From contig NZ_LSTV01000001.1 of NCBI RefSeq assembly GCF_001644225.1, positions 434,001 through 498,000 of the forward strand: 64,000 nt of DNA, read 5' to 3'. This DNA is from Microbacterium oleivorans (GTDB lineage: Bacteria > Actinomycetota > Actinomycetes > Actinomycetales > Microbacteriaceae). Position numbers and translations under genes: made by a program. The notes under the pieces are model-generated. The model did not search any database. It worked only from the letters and a program-made list of their open reading frames with translations, and was not told the DNA's origin. This document shows positions 51,444-59,406 of the stretch, piece after piece (within the stretch, counting starts at the first letter, position 1; the number at the start of each line of letters is the position of its first letter).

Positions 51444-51902
51444 TCAGATCGACGGCGACGGCGGTTCGGCCGACCGGCGCGTGGCCGGTCCGGGCGCGCT
51501 GCCCTGCTTCTCGAGCAGGTCGCGGATCTGGACGAGCAGCTCGGCCTCGGTGGGGAGCTTCGCCTCCTCCTCGACGACGCCGGCCTTGGCGGCCTGACGC
51601 TCCTTCCACTTGTTCATCGGGACGACGAACACGAGGTAGACGACGAGCGCGACGGCGAAGAAGCTGATGATCGCGGTGAGGAGGTTGCCCAGGGGGAAGG
51701 TGACCTCGTCCCCGTGCAGACCCGTGAACGTCGGCCCGACGTCGCCGTTCTCCGCCGGCTTGTAGAACAGTGCGATGAGCGGCGTGATGACGCTGTCGAC
51801 GATGGCCGTCACGATGGCGGTGAACGCACCGCCGATGACCACGGCGACCGCCAGGTCGATGACGTTGCCGCGCATAATGAAGTCTTTGAAGCCCTGGATC
51901 AC
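51444..51902 (-). CDS. mscL: Large-conductance mechanosensitive channel MscL
   Basis: A 152-residue channel subunit. The N-terminal GFKDFIMRGNVIDLAVAVVI and the first helix IGGAFTAIVTAIVDSVITPL are typical, then a short outer loop and helix 2 (LLTAIISFFAVALVVYLVFV). It opens under membrane tension to release solutes on osmotic downshock. Start is GTG at 51902 with GGAGGAG 5 nt upstream. The C-terminal tail is longer than usual, with Pro/Ser-rich RRSAEPPSPSI. Confidence 0.95.
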   Translation of the reverse strand: MIQGFKDFIMRGNVIDLAVAVVIGGAFTAIVTAIVDSVITPLIALFYKPAENGDVGPTFTGLHGDEVTFPLGNLLTAIISFFAVALVVYLVFVVPMNKWKERQAAKAGVVEEEAKLPTEAELLVQIRDLLEKQGSAPGPATRRSAEPPSPSI

Positions 51903-51936
51903 GGCTCCTCCTTCCTCCGCCGGCACGGAGCCGGGG

Positions 51937-52209
51937 CTACGAACCCGCGGGGGCGGGCGAAGCGGACGCTTCGGATTTCTTCGATGATGTCGAAGAACCC
52001 GAGCTCTCGCCAGAGGATGCGGCGGAGCTGGTGCTGCGCGAGTCGGTGCGGTAGAAGCCCGAGCCGTTGAAGGTCACGCCGATCGAGCCGTACTGCTTGC
52101 GGACGACACCGCCGCACTCGGGGCACTCGGTGAGAGCGGCGTCGGAGAACGACTGGACGGCGTCGAAACGGTGGCCGCACGCGGTGCAGGCATAGGCGTA
52201 GGTGGGCAT
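51937..52209 (-). CDS. FmdB-family zinc-ribbon protein
   Basis: A 90-residue protein with a zinc ribbon in its first 50 residues (YACTACGHRF and CPECGG: two CxxC knuckles), then a Ser/Ala-rich disordered tail. FmdB-type proteins are putative regulators or chaperones of unknown mechanism. It follows the cyclo-ligase gene by 15 bp on the same strand, a pairing common in actinobacteria. Confidence 0.88.
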   Translation of the reverse strand: MPTYAYACTACGHRFDAVQSFSDAALTECPECGGVVRKQYGSIGVTFNGSGFYRTDSRSTSSAASSGESSGSSTSSKKSEASASPAPAGS

Positions 52210-52224
52210 GGGACCTCGGGTGAC

Positions 52225-52815
52225 TCAGCGAAGGGGAAGGCGGACGGTGCGGGTGGGGGTGACGACCCCCGAGACGGGCTGGTCGTGCAGTTCGCGCGGG
52301 ACCTCGTCGACCAGCTCGGAGTCGAAGATGACGGCGTAGACGGGCGGGCACTTCTCCATCGAGCCGATCGTCTTGTCGAAGTAGCCACGACCCCAGCCCA
52401 GCCGCATCCCGCTGCGGTCGACGGCGGCCGCGGGGATCACGAGCAGGTCGACGTCGTTCACGGCGACGGGGCTGAGCAGTTCGCCCACGGGTTCGGGCAG
52501 ACCGAACATGCCCTCGGCGATATCGCCCTCGTGCTCGGCGACCGCCCAGTCGAGCAGGCCGTCGGCACGGGTCACCGGCAGCAGGACCCGGATGCCGCGC
52601 GCCACCGCAGCGGCGATGAACTCGCGCGTCCCGGGCTCGGTCGTCGTCGAGAGGAAGCAGGACATGGATCGGACGCCGTGGTCGGCGACGAGCGCGTCGA
52701 GCTGGGTCCGGATGCCGGCGGCGGCCTCTTCGAGGGCGCCGGCCGAGCGCTGCTGACGGCGTTCGCGGAGCTCGGCGCGCAGCGCGCGCTTCTCGCTGTC
52801 CACGGGGCCGGTCAT
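52225..52815 (-). CDS. 5-formyltetrahydrofolate cyclo-ligase
   Basis: A 196-residue enzyme that converts 5-formyl-THF to 5,10-methenyl-THF using ATP. Seen: SEKRALRAELRERRQQ at the start, CFLSTTTEPGTREFI, LLVIPAAAVDRSGMRLGWG and RGYFDKTI, the ATP and folate binding region. ATG at 52815 is preceded by TACAAT 6 nt upstream, so the mRNA is probably leaderless. It is divergent from galU. Confidence 0.92.
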   Translation of the reverse strand: MTGPVDSEKRALRAELRERRQQRSAGALEEAAAGIRTQLDALVADHGVRSMSCFLSTTTEPGTREFIAAAVARGIRVLLPVTRADGLLDWAVAEHEGDIAEGMFGLPEPVGELLSPVAVNDVDLLVIPAAAVDRSGMRLGWGRGYFDKTIGSMEKCPPVYAVIFDSELVDEVPRELHDQPVSGVVTPTRTVRLPLR

Positions 52816-52821
52816 GGTCCG

Positions 52822-52886
52822 ATTGTAAAGGGACACGCCCGCCGTCCCCGTCGTGTCACATCACGGTCCCGACTGATCTGTAGGGT
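52822..52886. promoter_or_regulatory. Divergent leaderless promoters: cyclo-ligase (TACAAT, minus) and galU (TAGGGT, plus)
   Basis: Minus-strand TACAAT at 52822-52827 ends 6 nt before the ATG at 52815. Plus-strand TAGGGT at 52881-52886 ends 7 nt before the galU ATG at 52894. The intergenic region is only 78 bp. Confidence 0.5.
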
Positions 52887-52893
52887 GAGGGTC

Positions 52894-53772
52894 ATGTCTG
52901 CCGAGCGCATCAAAGCCGTCATCCCTGCCGCGGGTCTGGGTACGCGATTCCTGCCCGCCACGAAAGCCATGCCGAAGGAGATGCTGCCGGTCGTCGACAA
53001 GCCCGCGATCCAGTACGTCGTCGAGGAAGCCGTCTCGGCCGGCATCGACGACGTGCTCATCATCCTGGGGCGCAACAAGAACAACATCTCCAACCACTTC
53101 GATTCCGTCCCCGAGCTCGAGTCCAACCTCTCGAAGAAGGGCGACCACGAGAAGCTCAAGCGGGTGCAGGACTCGTCGGACATGGCCGACATCCACTTCG
53201 TCCGTCAGGGCGAGCCGAAGGGTCTCGGTCACGCGGTGCTGCGTGCCCGTTCGCACGTGGGCGACAGCACGTTCGCGGTGCTGCTCGGCGACGACCTGAT
53301 CGACGCGCGCGACGTGCTGCTCGAGAAGATGCTCGAGCAGAACAAGAAGACCGGCCTGACCGTCATCGCGCTCATGGAGGTCTCGCCCGACCAGATCCAC
53401 ATGTACGGTGCCGCCGCCGTCGAGGCGACCGACGAGGAGGACGTGGTCAAGGTCACCGGCCTCGTCGAGAAGCCGAAGAAGGAGGACGCCCCCTCCAACT
53501 ACGCCATCATCGGCCGCTACGTCCTGACGCCCGGCGTCTTCGATGTGCTCGAGCGCACCGAGCCCGGCAAGGGCGGCGAGATCCAGCTGACCGACGCGCT
53601 CGAGGAGCTCGCCTCGACCGACGGCGTCCTCGGCGTCGTCTTCCGCGGTCGCCGCTACGACACGGGCGACCGCGCCGACTACATCAAGGCGATCGTGCAG
53701 CTCGCGGTCGACCGTGAGGACCTGGGCGCCGAGCTCCGGCCGTGGATCAAGGACTTCGCATCGGGTCTGTGA
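52894..53772 (+). CDS. galU: UTP-glucose-1-phosphate uridylyltransferase GalU
   Basis: A 292-residue nucleotidyltransferase making UDP-glucose for cell-wall and capsule glycans. Seen: PAAGLGTRFLPATKAMPKEM (nucleotide-binding Gly-rich loop), VDKPAIQYVVEEA, GLGHAVLRA, LLGDDLIDA and FRGRRYDTGDRADY. Start at ATG 52894 follows a leaderless-type promoter. The next gene follows after 16 bp. Confidence 0.96.
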   Translation: MSAERIKAVIPAAGLGTRFLPATKAMPKEMLPVVDKPAIQYVVEEAVSAGIDDVLIILGRNKNNISNHFDSVPELESNLSKKGDHEKLKRVQDSSDMADIHFVRQGEPKGLGHAVLRARSHVGDSTFAVLLGDDLIDARDVLLEKMLEQNKKTGLTVIALMEVSPDQIHMYGAAAVEATDEEDVVKVTGLVEKPKKEDAPSNYAIIGRYVLTPGVFDVLERTEPGKGGEIQLTDALEELASTDGVLGVVFRGRRYDTGDRADYIKAIVQLAVDREDLGAELRPWIKDFASGL

Positions 53773-53788
53773 ACCCGACGCGTCACTG

Positions 53789-54415
53789 ATGGGCATGGAC
53801 GGGCCGGTCGTGCGCGCGCACGGTCCGATCTCGATCCGGCTCGTGCGCCCGCGTGACGCGAAGACCCTGCAGACCGAACTGGTGCAGAACCGGTCGTGGC
53901 TCAGGCAGTGGGAGGCCACGAGCCCGGACGGTCCGATCTCGCTCGACATGCGCAGCGGGGTGCGCCGGTTGCTGCAGCAGTACCGCGACGGAACCGGTGT
54001 GCCCTTCGTCATGGAGTACGACGGCGAGATCGCCGGGCAGCTGAACGTGTGGGGGATCGCCCGCGGGTCGCTGTCGTCGGCGACGATCGGGTACTGGGTG
54101 AGTGAGCGCTTCGCCGGCAAGGGCATCACGCCGACCTCGGTCGCGCTCGCGACGGACGTCTGCTTCGAGGACCTGCGTCTGCACCGGATGGAGATCTGCA
54201 TCCGCCCCGAGAACGCCAAGAGCCTGCGCGTCGTGCAGAAGCTCGGCTTCCGCTACGAGGGGCTGCGGCGGCGCTACATCCACATCGACGGCGAGTGGCG
54301 CGACCACTACGCGTTCGCGCTCGTGCGCGAAGAGGTCCGGGAGGGCGTCCTCAACCGGTGGTTGGCGGGGCGCGCGCCGCAGGATGCGGCATCCATCCCT
54401 CCGTCGGACCGTTAA
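53789..54415 (+). CDS. GNAT-family N-acetyltransferase (RimJ/RimL-like)
   Basis: A 208-residue acetyltransferase. The C-terminal GNAT core includes GYWVSERFAGKGITPTSVAL (acetyl-CoA loop) and RMEICIRPENAKSLRVVQKL, then FRYEGLRRRYIHIDGEWRDH, all as in RimJ. Such enzymes acetylate ribosomal-protein N-termini or other amines. It is probably co-transcribed with galU, an arrangement common in actinobacteria. Confidence 0.88.
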   Translation: MGMDGPVVRAHGPISIRLVRPRDAKTLQTELVQNRSWLRQWEATSPDGPISLDMRSGVRRLLQQYRDGTGVPFVMEYDGEIAGQLNVWGIARGSLSSATIGYWVSERFAGKGITPTSVALATDVCFEDLRLHRMEICIRPENAKSLRVVQKLGFRYEGLRRRYIHIDGEWRDHYAFALVREEVREGVLNRWLAGRAPQDAASIPPSDR

Positions 54416-54474
54416 CCCTCAACCAGAAGTTCAGACACGCCCAGCGGATGCCGGGCCGTACCGCTCCGGCGACA

Positions 54475-54480
54475 TACGGT
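54475..54480 (+). promoter_or_regulatory. -10-like hexamer TACGGT, leaderless start
   Basis: TACGGT ends 7 nt before the ATG at 54488; this decides that start over a GTG at 54479. Confidence 0.42.
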
Positions 54481-54487
54481 GAGCGGC

Positions 54488-55483
54488 ATGGGTGAGCAGG
54501 TGATGGGTGGCGGGGTGATCGTCCTCGTTGCCGTCCTCTTGTGGCTGTTGTACCTCTTGCCCTCGTGGCACAGCCGGTACCAGTACCAGGCTGCCGAACG
54601 GAACGCCGTGCGTCTGAACCAGGCTCTCCGCGTCCTCGCCGAGACGAGCGAGACCCCCGGCGAGGTGCGCCTCGAGCTCAACGCGCGCACCGCGCTCGCA
54701 CAGCAGCGCCTCGCGCGTCGTGTGCAGGCCGAGCAGGAGAGCGTCGGCCTGGAGGCCGCACGCGCCGAACTGGCTGCCGCGAAGGCGCAGGCCGCGCTCG
54801 ACCGCGAGCTCGCGAAGGCCGACCGTCGTCGTGCGATCGCCGACGCCGAGGCGGCACGCGAGAAAGCCCGAGCGGATGCCGCCATCGCCCGCGAGCGTGC
54901 CATCGCGGAGGCCGCCGCGGCCCGAGCGCTGCCGGCGGCGCGGCGTGCGCGCGCACGTCGTCGCGTGCGGCTGACCGCGACCATCGTCGGTGTCCTCGCC
55001 GTCGTCGCGGCCGGTGTCGGGGGTTACCTCGGCGCGATCGGCGCCGGGTGGACCCTGCTCGCGGTCGGAGCCGTCGTCGCCGCGTCGAGCCTGCTCGTGC
55101 TCGCACGCATGGACACCGTCGCGCGACGCGCGGCATCCCGCGTCCTCCCCGCCGAGGTCGTGCGTGCCCCGGGCGCCGTGCAGGACGTCGCACTCGAGTC
55201 CGACCGCGCGGAGTGGACGCCGCGCACCCTTCCGCGACCGCTCACCGCCTCGGCGGGCTCCCGCGCCGCGGCGGTGCTCGACGCGTCCGAGGCGCGCGAG
55301 GCGCTGCGTCAGGCGGCCGTCGAAGAGGCGATGCGCGAGCGTGCCGCGCAGGCCGCGCCGCCGTCGATCGACACCGCCCGTCGCACCCGTGCGGCCGAGG
55401 TCGCCTTCGCCGGACCGGCCGACGACGACCGCATCGAGGCGCACGTGCGGGAGCTGCTCGCACGCCGCGCATCGGGGCAGTGA
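54488..55483 (+). CDS. Membrane protein with a long Ala-rich coiled coil
   Basis: A 331-residue protein. The N-terminal helix (GGGVIVLVAVLLWLLYLLPS) is followed by a coiled coil of about 110 residues rich in Ala, Arg and Glu. Two adjacent membrane helices are at about 160-205 (TIVGVLAVVAAGVGGYLGAI, then WTLLAVGAVVAASSLLVLAR). A cytoplasmic tail ends with ERAAQAAPPSIDTARRTRAA. Similar large proteins follow galU and the acetyltransferase in Microbacteriaceae (general impression). Function unknown. Confidence 0.7.
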   Translation: MGEQVMGGGVIVLVAVLLWLLYLLPSWHSRYQYQAAERNAVRLNQALRVLAETSETPGEVRLELNARTALAQQRLARRVQAEQESVGLEAARAELAAAKAQAALDRELAKADRRRAIADAEAAREKARADAAIARERAIAEAAAARALPAARRARARRRVRLTATIVGVLAVVAAGVGGYLGAIGAGWTLLAVGAVVAASSLLVLARMDTVARRAASRVLPAEVVRAPGAVQDVALESDRAEWTPRTLPRPLTASAGSRAAAVLDASEAREALRQAAVEEAMRERAAQAAPPSIDTARRTRAAEVAFAGPADDDRIEAHVRELLARRASGQ

Positions 55484-55521
55484 GACCCCGCCTCGCGTTC
55501 GAGCGGCCCGTTCGGTCGTGG

Positions 55522-55527
55522 TAATGT
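55522..55527 (+). promoter_or_regulatory. -10-like hexamer TAATGT of the tRNA gene
   Basis: Ends 10 nt before the first base of the tRNA. The spacing fits a tRNA promoter. Confidence 0.5.
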
Positions 55528-55537
55528 TGAGGCTTCC

Positions 55538-55613
55538 GGGCCTGTGGCGCAGTTGGTAGCGCGCTTCGTTCGCAATGAAGAGGTCAGGGGTTCGAATCCC
55601 CTCAGGTCCACCA
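55538..55613 (+). tRNA. tRNA-Ala (anticodon CGC)
   Basis: The 76-nt gene includes an encoded CCA end. The acceptor arm GGGCCTG pairs with CAGGTCC. The anticodon arm has loop TTCGCAA with anticodon CGC, reading the GCG alanine codon that is frequent in this genome. The T arm is GGGG-TTCGAAT-CCCC. A hairpin terminator follows. Confidence 0.93.
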
Positions 55614-55616
55614 CCG

Positions 55617-55644
55617 GAAAGACCCCCGCTCGCGGGGGTCTTTC
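55617..55644 (+). terminator. Terminator after the tRNA
   Basis: GAAAGACCCCC (55617-55627) and GGGGGTCTTTC (55634-55644) pair around GCTCGC. The stem is 11 bp and a TTTC run ends it. Confidence 0.8.
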
Positions 55645-55660
55645 GCTGTCTCTGGCGTCT

Positions 55661-57223
55661 TCAGTCCGGCAGGCGGACGGCTGTGCGCGCGGCGTCCAGC
55701 TCGGCGGCGCGCCGGTCGGGCGTCCAGTCGAGCTCTGCACCGGCGACGTCCGCGGCCGCCGTCAGGACGTCCTCTCCCGGGTCGCCGCGGCGGCCGATTC
55801 CGGTGCGGTTGAGCAGGATGTCGGTCAGGTGCTCCACGGCCTCGTGGCGCGCCGCGAATGCGACCCCCGCGAGCAGTTCGCCGTCGTCGGTCGCGGGCTG
55901 CGACAGCAGGGCCGACTCGGCAGCGATGGCACGGAGGGCACCGGCATCCGATCCGTACAGCCGGTCGATCAGGTCGGTCGTCCCGGTGTCGATGAGATCG
56001 GTGCCGTCCAGCGGGACGTCGGCGGTGCGGCTCGGCGCAGCGGTCCGGCCGATCGCGCGCGCCAGCGCCGGCACGGTCTTCTCGGCGAACGCCCGCGCGG
56101 TCGTGTACTTGCCGCCCGTCGCGGTGACGATGCCGGGCACGCCGTCCCGCGCGTGGTCGACGAGCTCCGATGCACGGGACGCGCGGTAGGTGTCGGTGCC
56201 GCTCGTCTCGGTGAGCGGGCGCAGACCGCCGTAGGCGGCCACGACGTCCGAGAACGAGAGCTCGACGGGCAGCCGGCCCGCGGCGTTGATGTCGCGCAGG
56301 AACCGCTCGATCGATTCGCGGGTCAGCCGCCACTGCGACACCTCACCCGTGTACGGCGTCTCGGTGGGGCCGATGAGCGTGCGGCCGCGCCACGGGGCGA
56401 AGCTGAAGTGGCCGGCCGAGGAGACCGTCAGCACCATCGTCTCGGTGATCGGCTCCGTGAGCAGGTAGATGCCCTCGGAGCGCACCGCGGGCCGCGGCCC
56501 CGCGGCATCCTGCAGCAGCCCCTCGGCCGCGAGCACGTCGTGAGCCCACGGTCCGCTCGCGTTCACCGTGATCCGCGCCCGGATCTCGTGCTCGGCGCCC
56601 GTCACGAGGTCGGTGACCCGGGCGCCGCGCACGCGGCCCGCGCCGGCGATGAGGCCGTCGGCGCGCACGTGGTTCGCGACCTGCGCGCCGTGCGCGACGG
56701 CGGAACGGACGAAGGCGAACGTCAGCCGCTCGGGGGAGAGCATCATCGCGTCGTGGAAGAGGATGCCGCTCTCGAGGTGCCCGAGCCCGCGTCGACGCAG
56801 CTCGCCGCGGTCGAGAGTGCGGTGACGGGGGATGCGGTGGCTCTCGGCGACGCGGTTGCGGTCGAACGACAGCACGTCGTACGCCGTCAGGCCGACGTGC
56901 TCGAGGAGCCCCGGATCGGGGAGCACCATCGCGATGGGGGAGACGAGTCCCGGCGCGATCCGCGAGAGGGTGCGACGCTCGGCGAGCGATTCGCGGACGA
57001 GTCCCACCTCGAGGTTCTTGAGGTAGCGCAGACCCCCGTGGATGAGCTTGCCGGTCGCGGCGGACGTCGCCGCACCGAAGTCGCCCCTCTCGACGAGCGC
57101 GACCGAGAGGCCGCGGCTCGCCGCCTCGTACGCGATCGCCGCGCCGGTGATCCCGCCCCCGACGATGAGGACGTCCACCGTCTCGCCCGGCCCCGGGAGC
57201 GACCGCCGGACCGTGGTCGTCAT
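55661..57223 (-). CDS. FAD-dependent glycerol-3-phosphate dehydrogenase/oxidase family (GlpD-like)
   Basis: A 520-residue enzyme with N-terminal FAD motif DVLIVGGGITGAAIAYEAAS, KLIHGGLRYLKNLEVGLVRE and ESGILFHDAMMLSPERLTF, all as in GlpD, and a C-terminal helical domain. GlpD oxidises glycerol 3-phosphate to dihydroxyacetone phosphate. Its partners here are a kinase and an aldolase rather than glpF/glpK, so a related phospho-polyol is possible. ATG at 57223 overlaps the stop of the kinase gene (ATGA). Confidence 0.85.
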   Translation of the reverse strand: MTTTVRRSLPGPGETVDVLIVGGGITGAAIAYEAASRGLSVALVERGDFGAATSAATGKLIHGGLRYLKNLEVGLVRESLAERRTLSRIAPGLVSPIAMVLPDPGLLEHVGLTAYDVLSFDRNRVAESHRIPRHRTLDRGELRRRGLGHLESGILFHDAMMLSPERLTFAFVRSAVAHGAQVANHVRADGLIAGAGRVRGARVTDLVTGAEHEIRARITVNASGPWAHDVLAAEGLLQDAAGPRPAVRSEGIYLLTEPITETMVLTVSSAGHFSFAPWRGRTLIGPTETPYTGEVSQWRLTRESIERFLRDINAAGRLPVELSFSDVVAAYGGLRPLTETSGTDTYRASRASELVDHARDGVPGIVTATGGKYTTARAFAEKTVPALARAIGRTAAPSRTADVPLDGTDLIDTGTTDLIDRLYGSDAGALRAIAAESALLSQPATDDGELLAGVAFAARHEAVEHLTDILLNRTGIGRRGDPGEDVLTAAADVAGAELDWTPDRRAAELDAARTAVRLPD

Positions 57224-58032
57224 CGCGCGATCACCGAGCGGATGCCGCTCAGCAGCCGTTCCCGTTCGCTGGGGATGTCGAGCATCCCGAGGCGCAGCAC
57301 CCGCGCCGCCGTCGCCCAGCGGTCGAGCCGCGCCGTGGTCATCCCCGTGACGGACAGGTACTCCGAGAGGTACATGCGCCCCATCGCCCCCCGCGCCGCC
57401 CCGTAGACGAGCAGCTGCGCACGCGAGGCGCCGGGGAAGAGCTCGGCCTCGGTGAACAGGAGCCGCGTCATCGCGACGTCGGCCGCGGGGTCGCCGCACG
57501 CCGTCGACTGCCAGTCGATCGTCGCGATGCCGCCACCGTGGCGGAAGACGTTCATGGGGTGGAAGTCGAGGTGCAGCACGCTGTCGCCCCCGGGGAGCGA
57601 GGCGAGGTGGTCGAGCAGGGCGCTCCGCTCGCGCGCGGTGAGGGCGCCGAAGGGAGCCGTGCCGACGAGGTCCGCCGCGACGTCGCGGACGTCGGGGAAG
57701 CGATCGGTCGCGACACGGTGGATGCGGGCGTGCTCCCGGGCGAGCGACCGGGCGACCCGCCGCATCCGCAGCGGGTTCTTCTCGGCGACCGTCGTGAGCG
57801 CGACCCCCTCGATGCGGTCGAACGCGACGGCGCGGCGGCCACCGGCATCCGTCCTGCCGTGACAGCGGATCGGGGTCAGCCCGAGGTCGAACGCGGCGGT
57901 CGCGTCCTCGACCTCGCGATCGATCGCCTCGCCCGGCCAGTCGTCGCGGTAGACCTTCAGCACGGTGTCCGCGGTCAGCGCGTGGACGTCGGCCGAGCGG
58001 CCGTGCGCGACGAGTTCGCCGACGCCGCTCAC
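57220..58032 (-). CDS. APH-type small-molecule kinase
   Basis: A 270-residue protein of the aminoglycoside phosphotransferase/choline kinase superfamily. Catalytic loop VLHLDFHPMNVFRHGG (HxDxxxxN) and metal loop ATIDWQSTACGDPAADVAM are seen; the N-lobe has HALTADTVLKVYRDDW with the Lys. Substrate unknown. It overlaps both neighbours (GTGA and ATGA), so kinase, aldolase and GlpD-like enzyme are made together. A sugar or polyol as substrate is inferred. Confidence 0.82.
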   Translation of the reverse strand: MSGVGELVAHGRSADVHALTADTVLKVYRDDWPGEAIDREVEDATAAFDLGLTPIRCHGRTDAGGRRAVAFDRIEGVALTTVAEKNPLRMRRVARSLAREHARIHRVATDRFPDVRDVAADLVGTAPFGALTARERSALLDHLASLPGGDSVLHLDFHPMNVFRHGGGIATIDWQSTACGDPAADVAMTRLLFTEAELFPGASRAQLLVYGAARGAMGRMYLSEYLSVTGMTTARLDRWATAARVLRLGMLDIPSERERLLSGIRSVIAR

Positions 58033-58703
58033 GCCGACACCCGCTTCGTCGTGCCGTAGCCGAGCCGTGTCGCATGGGCGATGACCGCCTGCTGCTGAGC
58101 GTCGTCGAGCGGACGCGGCACGCCGACGACGGCCGCGCGCAGGTAGAGGTCGGCGAGCCATTCGAGGAGCAGGGCGTTCTCGATCGCGCCGGCGAGGTCG
58201 GGGCCGAGCGCGACGGCGCCGTGGTTCGCCATCAGCGCGGCCAGGCGGCCGTCGAGGGCGGCACCGACGGCCGCAGCGAGCTCGGGTGTGCCGAACGCGT
58301 GGAACGGCGCGACGCGCAGGGCACCGCCTAGGGTGAGCTGCTGGTAGTGCACGACGGGCAGCTCGTCGAGAACGAGCGAAAGCGCGGTCGCCTTCGGGGC
58401 GTGGGTGTGCACGACCGCGGCGACACGGTCCGGGGGCGCTGCGCGCAGCACGCCGAGGTGCAGGGCGAGCTCGGAGGTCGGCGCGAGGAATCCCTCGACC
58501 ACCGCGCCGCTCAGGTCGACCACGGTGACGTCGTCGACGGTCGCGTCCGCCAGGACCGCGCCGGTCGCCGTCACGGCGACGACGTCGCCGCGGCGCGCAC
58601 TGACGTTGCCGGCGGTTCCGATGAGGAGGCCGTGCTCGGCGAGGGTGCGGGATGCCGCGGCCACGGACGCGCGGAGATCGTGATGGTGCGACGTCGTCGT
58701 CAT
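58029..58703 (-). CDS. Class II aldolase/adducin family protein
   Basis: A 224-residue zinc enzyme of the fuculose-phosphate aldolase/ribulose-phosphate 4-epimerase type. GLLIGTAGNVSARRGDVVAV, PTSELALHLGVLRAAPPDRV (Glu), VVHTHAPKATALSLV (HxH zinc ligands) and LMANHGAVALGPDL are seen. It would cleave or rearrange a phosphorylated sugar. It is the first gene of a three-gene operon; a minus-strand TTGACT at about 58733-58738 may be its -35. Confidence 0.87.
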   Translation of the reverse strand: MTTTSHHHDLRASVAAASRTLAEHGLLIGTAGNVSARRGDVVAVTATGAVLADATVDDVTVVDLSGAVVEGFLAPTSELALHLGVLRAAPPDRVAAVVHTHAPKATALSLVLDELPVVHYQQLTLGGALRVAPFHAFGTPELAAAVGAALDGRLAALMANHGAVALGPDLAGAIENALLLEWLADLYLRAAVVGVPRPLDDAQQQAVIAHATRLGYGTTKRVSA

Positions 58704-58730
58704 GCTGCTAACGTTGCCGCCACCACTAAC

Positions 58731-58744
58731 CAAAGTCAAGTTTG
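58731..58744. promoter_or_regulatory. TetR-type inverted repeat CAAA-N6-TTTG
   Basis: The dyad lies in the 47-bp region between the aldolase operon and the divergent tetR gene and overlaps the presumed -35 of the aldolase operon. A candidate operator for that TetR protein. Confidence 0.42.
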
Positions 58745-58750
58745 ATTCTC

Positions 58751-59392
58751 ATGGACACCGCTGACGCCGCCGACGCCCAGGACTGGGCGACACTCGCGCT
58801 GCGCCGCACGCCCACGCAGCAGCGCTCGAGGCAGAAGGTGACGCAGGCGATCGCGGCGGCCGAGGCCCTCGTCCTGACCGAGGGGGTCGACGTCATCACG
58901 CTGCCGCGCGTCGCGGCCGAGGCGGGGGTCAGCGTCGGGGCGCTCTACCAGTACCTGCCCGACCGTGCGGCGATCCTCGGCGCCATCGTCGCGCGGTACC
59001 ACGAGCGCCTCGAGCGGCTGCTCGACGAGGCGATCGAGCGCATGCGCACCGATCCGCGCACCGAGGACCCGGTCGGACGCGTCCTGCGCGCCGTCGCCGA
59101 CGTCTACCTCGATGAGGGATCGGCTCGCTCGCTCGGGACCGTCGCGATCTCGGCCGAGGCGGATGCCGCGCGACGCCGCCACAAGCGCGCGATGGCGGAC
59201 CGCGTCCACACCCTCCTGCGCCTGGCCGGTGTGCTCGACGGCGTCGACGCCGAGCGCGGCGCGGCCGTCGCCCGCGTCGCCTTCGCCTCGGCGGACGCCG
59301 TCCTGCACGAGGCGTTCGCCGCCTCCGAGGCGGAGCGTGCGCTGCTGCTCGCCGAGCTCGAACGATCCCTGCGCGCGTCGCTCGGCGCCTGA
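58751..59392 (+). CDS. TetR-family transcriptional regulator
   Basis: A 213-residue repressor with HTH QAIAAAEALVLTEGVDVITL then VAAEAGVSVGALYQYLPDRA, typical of TetR, and a helical ligand domain. It is divergent from the aldolase/kinase/GlpD-like operon, whose promoter it likely represses. ATG at 58751 is preferred over the upstream TTG. Confidence 0.85.
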   Translation: MDTADAADAQDWATLALRRTPTQQRSRQKVTQAIAAAEALVLTEGVDVITLPRVAAEAGVSVGALYQYLPDRAAILGAIVARYHERLERLLDEAIERMRTDPRTEDPVGRVLRAVADVYLDEGSARSLGTVAISAEADAARRRHKRAMADRVHTLLRLAGVLDGVDAERGAAVARVAFASADAVLHEAFAASEAERALLLAELERSLRASLGA

Positions 59393-59406
59393 TCGCGGGT
59401 CAGGCG
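59386..59406. terminator. Hairpin between convergent tetR and MFS genes
   Basis: CGCCTGA (59386-59392) pairs with TCAGGCG (59400-59406) around 7 nt. It includes both stop codons. Confidence 0.5.

Noticed and set aside
57224..58075. Extension of the GlpD-like protein to 58075
   Set aside because: This part is the shadow of the kinase gene; family-typical FAD motif begins just after the ATG at 57223.
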